Shown here: positions 61,301-64,000 of the stretch, piece after piece | Layout of the letters: each line of letters starts with the position of its first letter | Position numbering within the stretch: the first letter of the stretch is position 1 | Source of the DNA: JANRKF01 sp964518725 | GTDB lineage: Bacteria; Pseudomonadota; Alphaproteobacteria; Rickettsiales; SXRF01 | DNA: 64,000 bases | Assembly (NCBI GenBank): GCA_964518725.1 | Contig: CAZFKP010000004.1 | Coordinates: 37,676 to 101,675 of the forward strand | Direction: 5' to 3' | Notes under the pieces: model-generated | Seen by the model: only the letters and a program-made list of their open reading frames with translations | Databases searched by the model: none | Told to the model about the DNA's origin: nothing | Position numbers and translations under genes: made by a program

Positions 61301-64000
61301 ACGCTGTAATATTGTAGTTACCATTAGCCAACGTGCCGCCGGAAATATTGATAGCAAACGGCCCATCAGCCACATCCGAGGTCGAATCCGCCAAAGTTGA
61401 AAGCGATGGACCACTGCTGAAAATGCCGCTGCACGTATCACTGCCCGCCAGCGCGCTGCAGCTATAGGTTAGCGTGCCGTTGCTCAGTCCGTATTCGCGG
61501 CTGATATCATCGGCAGTCAGCGTAATATCTTTGGCGGCTACCGTAAAGGTGCCGTCGGCATAGGTGATGTCGTAGTTGTCAATATCGAACGTGCCACCGG
61601 TGGCCGCCGATCCGGTGATGGTGTAGGTGGTGGCATTGGCACTGCTGGCAGCACCTGAGCTGGTAAGCGTGATTGAGCCGATGGTCTCGCCGTTTTGCAG
61701 GCCGGAGGTGGTGAACTCGTCACCGTCGAAAGTGAAGGTATCGCCGTAGGTTTTGTTTTGGTCGGCGGCGGTGATGGTGAGCGCGTATTTGCTGATGGTG
61801 AGCGTGCCGTCCACAAAAGTATCGAACGAGTAGTTGGAAGACGACAACGTTCCAATCGCCGGACGAATATAGTAACTGCCGCCGAAGGCGCTGGTGGCGG
61901 TGGCGTCGGTGGTAAAGCTTGCGCTGCCGCTTAGATCATTCGCGTCATCGCCGTTGACGAAGCCATCGAAGGTGGCGCTGAACGATGGATCGGCGGAGCC
62001 ATAGGCGCGGCTGGCATCGGCGGCAGTGACGGTCAGGGCTTTTTTATTCACGGTCAGCGTGCCGTTGGTATAGGTGATGTTATAGTTGGAAGCGTTGAAG
62101 CCGTTCGCGCCCGAGGCTGCCGAAGGCGTAATATTGTAGCTGCCTGCGCCTGCGCTCGATGCTGCGCCTGCGCTGGTGAGCGTCACGCCGGTAAGCGTTT
62201 CACTATTTTGCAGCCCATCACTGCCGCTTACGGTAAACTCCGTGCCCGCGAAGTTAGTGGTGACGCCATAGGTTTTGCTGGTGCTGGCAGCGGTTACGGT
62301 AATCGCTGCCGGATTCACGGTAATGGTGCCCGCGACGTAAGTAATATCATAGTTGCTGGCGGTAAACGTGCCGCCGGTGGCTGCCGAAGGCGTATTGGTG
62401 TAGCTGCCGACGTTAGCATTCGCAGCCGTGCCGCCGTTTTGCGCGAGCGTCACCGAGCCGATGGTCTCGCTGTTTTTAAGGCCGGTCGGAGTGAAGTCGG
62501 AGGCGCCGTTGAATGAAACGGTGCTGCCGTAGGTTTTGGTGGCCGATGAGCCGGTAATCGTAAGCGCCGCCTGATCCACTGTCAGCAGACCATCCACAAA
62601 GTTCAACGTATACCCGGCATAGGCACCGCCCAAGGTGAGTGATCCCTGCGAGATATTGATAGCGAAGGTCGAGCCGGCGGCGGAAGTCGTCGTGCCGCCC
62701 GCCGCGCTCAAGCTTAGGGAGCCTCCGGAAACTGCCTGGCCTTCCGTACAGCCCGTCGAGCAGGAGAAGCTGTAGGTCAGCGTCGGGTTGGCGTCGCCGT
62801 AATCGCGGCTGATGTTATTCGCTGTGAAGGTGATGGAGCCGCCGACACTGTTATACACCCAGGTGTTTTCTGAATCGCTATAGGTCGCCGGGATAATCGA
62901 GGATGGTGCCAGCGTGTCATACGTATTGCTGTAAATGAGCTGATCGGCGCTTAAGCCGCCTGCCGTATCGTTCGAGGCCTGGGTGGAATAAATCACCCAG
63001 CGCTTGGTGCCGGCGTTAGTGAGCGAAATGGTGCGGCTGGTGCTGTTCACAAAGTTGCCGCCCGCCGCGATCACTACCGCGTCGCCCGCCGCAGAAGAAG
63101 TGATGTTGCCCGACAGCGTGATGTTGCTGCCGGATTTATTGACGAAATGCACCGCCTTCGACCAGGTGCTGGTGTGGTTGATGTCGATTACGCCGGTGTT
63201 GGTCGTGTCACCGATCACCAGCTTGTTGCTGCTGCCCCAGTTCAAATAACCCAGATAAGTCGAGCTGAGCGCCAGTGTGCCGCTGCCGGTGCCCACGCCG
63301 ATCGTGCCGCCGGACGTCGTTGTTTTGACGATGATGTCGTTGGTGGTGGTGATGTTATACTCATTAGTACCATTCAATTCCATGCTGTTAGCTGCAATCG
63401 TGATGACACCGCTATAGCTGTTGGTGCCATTATAGCCGATACGCATTGGGTTGCTGCTGCTGTCAGCGTAGAATCTTAACCCCCAATTACTACTGCCACT
63501 GCCACCTGTGCCGGAGATGGTGATGGCGCCCGAGCCGGTGCTGACGATATTATAGCTGGCGGTGCAGGTGTTATCGCCGCAGCCATAGTCAGACGTAATC
63601 AGAATACCACGATTGCCATTGCCTGAGCTGCCGCCCGTGCCGTAAATGCTGATGGTGCCGGTGCCGCTGGTGCTGATCGAAGCGCTGCTTGCACCGTTGG
63701 TTTCCAGAAGGATACCAGAGTTAGTGCCGCCACTATAGCTACCGCCCTGACCGTTGATGATGACGTTGCCGCCCGCCGCCGTCACGCCACCCTTAATCCA
63801 CACGCCATAATGCTGGTATTGCGTGCCGGTGCCGATGGCATAGCCGCTGCCACCTGAGATGGCGCCGCTGCCGCCGCCGATGGTGATGTCGCCGCCGCCG
63901 GTAGTGAGTGCGCCGGTATATACATAGCCGGTGCTGCCACCGCCGCTGCGCGATTTAAGCGTGATGCTGCTGCCGGTGACGGCGGATTGATAGTAAGCAT
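58390..64000 (-). CDS. giant MBG-repeat adhesin, probable TpsA exoprotein, cut by right edge
   Basis: The frame is open from the right edge to the assembly gap. It begins (in window) with Gly/Ser-rich beta-helix sequence such as GGDITIGGGSGAISGG and GGVTAAGGNVIINGQGG, as in filamentous haemagglutinin-type proteins. About 16 MBG (bacterial Ig-like) domains of roughly 84 residues follow, each with a KTYG/RTYG-type motif. Then comes a SNSGS linker of 15-base repeats. The N block shifts the frame; re-phasing the repeat gives a tail with AECSGDDRGVAGKCKK and a stop at 58390-58392, instead of an early stop at 58446. The N-terminal secretion signal is beyond the edge. TpsA partner of the TpsB at 54391 by inference. 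Confidence 0.8.
58542..58596 (+). repeat. 15-base minisatellite, left part
   Basis: Three full units of CACTGTTGCTGGAAC and ten bases of a fourth run into the N block. Encodes SNSGS on the minus strand. Confidence 0.9.
58597..58696. other. assembly gap of 100 N
   Basis: Exactly 100 Ns inside the 15-base repeat. The number is a placeholder. Continuity of repeat phase requires a true length of 5 plus a multiple of 15 bases, which also restores the reading frame. Confidence 0.98.
58697..58751 (+). repeat. 15-base minisatellite, right part
   Basis: Three full units and a partial fourth continue the same 15-base repeat on the other side of the gap. Confidence 0.9.
58815..62850 (-). repeat. tandem MBG domain array
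   Basis: About 16 protein-level repeats, each close to 250 bases. Two forms alternate irregularly: one with a DFTxxGLxxSExIGSVTL-like core, the other with NPTFxGxxxGFxxGD. DNA-level identity varies, so the array is old enough to have diverged. Confidence 0.8.

Overview
The window looks like chromosome of an alphaproteobacterium. The main evidence is gene order: dusB-ntrB-ntrC-ntrY-ntrX followed by hflX, fused ispDF next to pgpA and cinA, fur-olsB-olsA, divergent hemC/tsaD, and rhizobial-type membrane lipid enzymes (ornithine lipid synthesis and a PmtA-like methyltransferase). Coding density is high. I cannot place the genus; a deep-branching or little-studied lineage is plausible because several large genes match nothing I recognise. 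The right edge cuts a giant adhesin gene, the left edge cuts a phosphoesterase, and 100 Ns mark an assembly gap at 58597-58696.

Layout. 1-6.4 kb: phosphoesterase, a short squalene/phytoene-synthase-like protein, an Fe superoxide dismutase with a Tat leader, two t6A genes (tsaC/sua5 and tsaD), an orphan ParA, hemC and a ModA-like binding protein. 6.3-15.8 kb: one long minus-strand run dusB-ntrBC-ntrYX-two DNA-binding proteins-hflX-modA. 15.8-19.9 kb: ispDF-pgpA-cinA, two small unknown genes and glmU. 19.9-23.6 kb: rmuC, then a TylF-like methyltransferase, a glycosyltransferase and a flippase-like protein in one coupled unit. 23.6-28.5 kb: a polyamine pair (deoxyhypusine-synthase-like plus ornithine decarboxylase), an XRE-like regulator sharing a promoter/operator block with the decarboxylase gene, and an unknown acidic protein. 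28.5-35.9 kb: guaB, a 396-base structured non-coding stretch, rsmB, an M23 peptidase overlapping a bactofilin, and a Fur-box-preceded secreted propeller. 35.9-43.7 kb: lytic transglycosylase, a lone FlgC-like rod protein, fur-olsB-olsA, three tandem pseudopilins and ygfZ. 43.7-48.6 kb: two large unknown divergent genes, one with an internal duplication. 48.6-53.4 kb: rpsB-tsf with a folded leader, nth, a PmtA-like gene, a diguanylate cyclase and tRNA-Ile(GAT). 53.5-64 kb: a two-partner-secretion locus with two SapC paralogues, a TpsB transporter, a 2OG-Fe(II) oxygenase, a propeller protein and a giant MBG-repeat adhesin.

How the genes may work together (inference). ODC makes putrescine, and the DHS-like enzyme probably condenses it or a related amine to a homospermidine-type polyamine. 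The LytM peptidase and bactofilin probably shape the cell wall locally. Fur may link iron status to the propeller gene at 33.9 kb. In the last 11 kb, tpsB and the giant TpsA-like gene should form a secretion pair. The oxygenase, propeller and SapC2 genes lie directly downstream of tpsA on the same strand and could modify or handle the adhesin; this is the best candidate for a little-described system here. The second candidate is the unknown gene pair at 43.7-48.6 kb.
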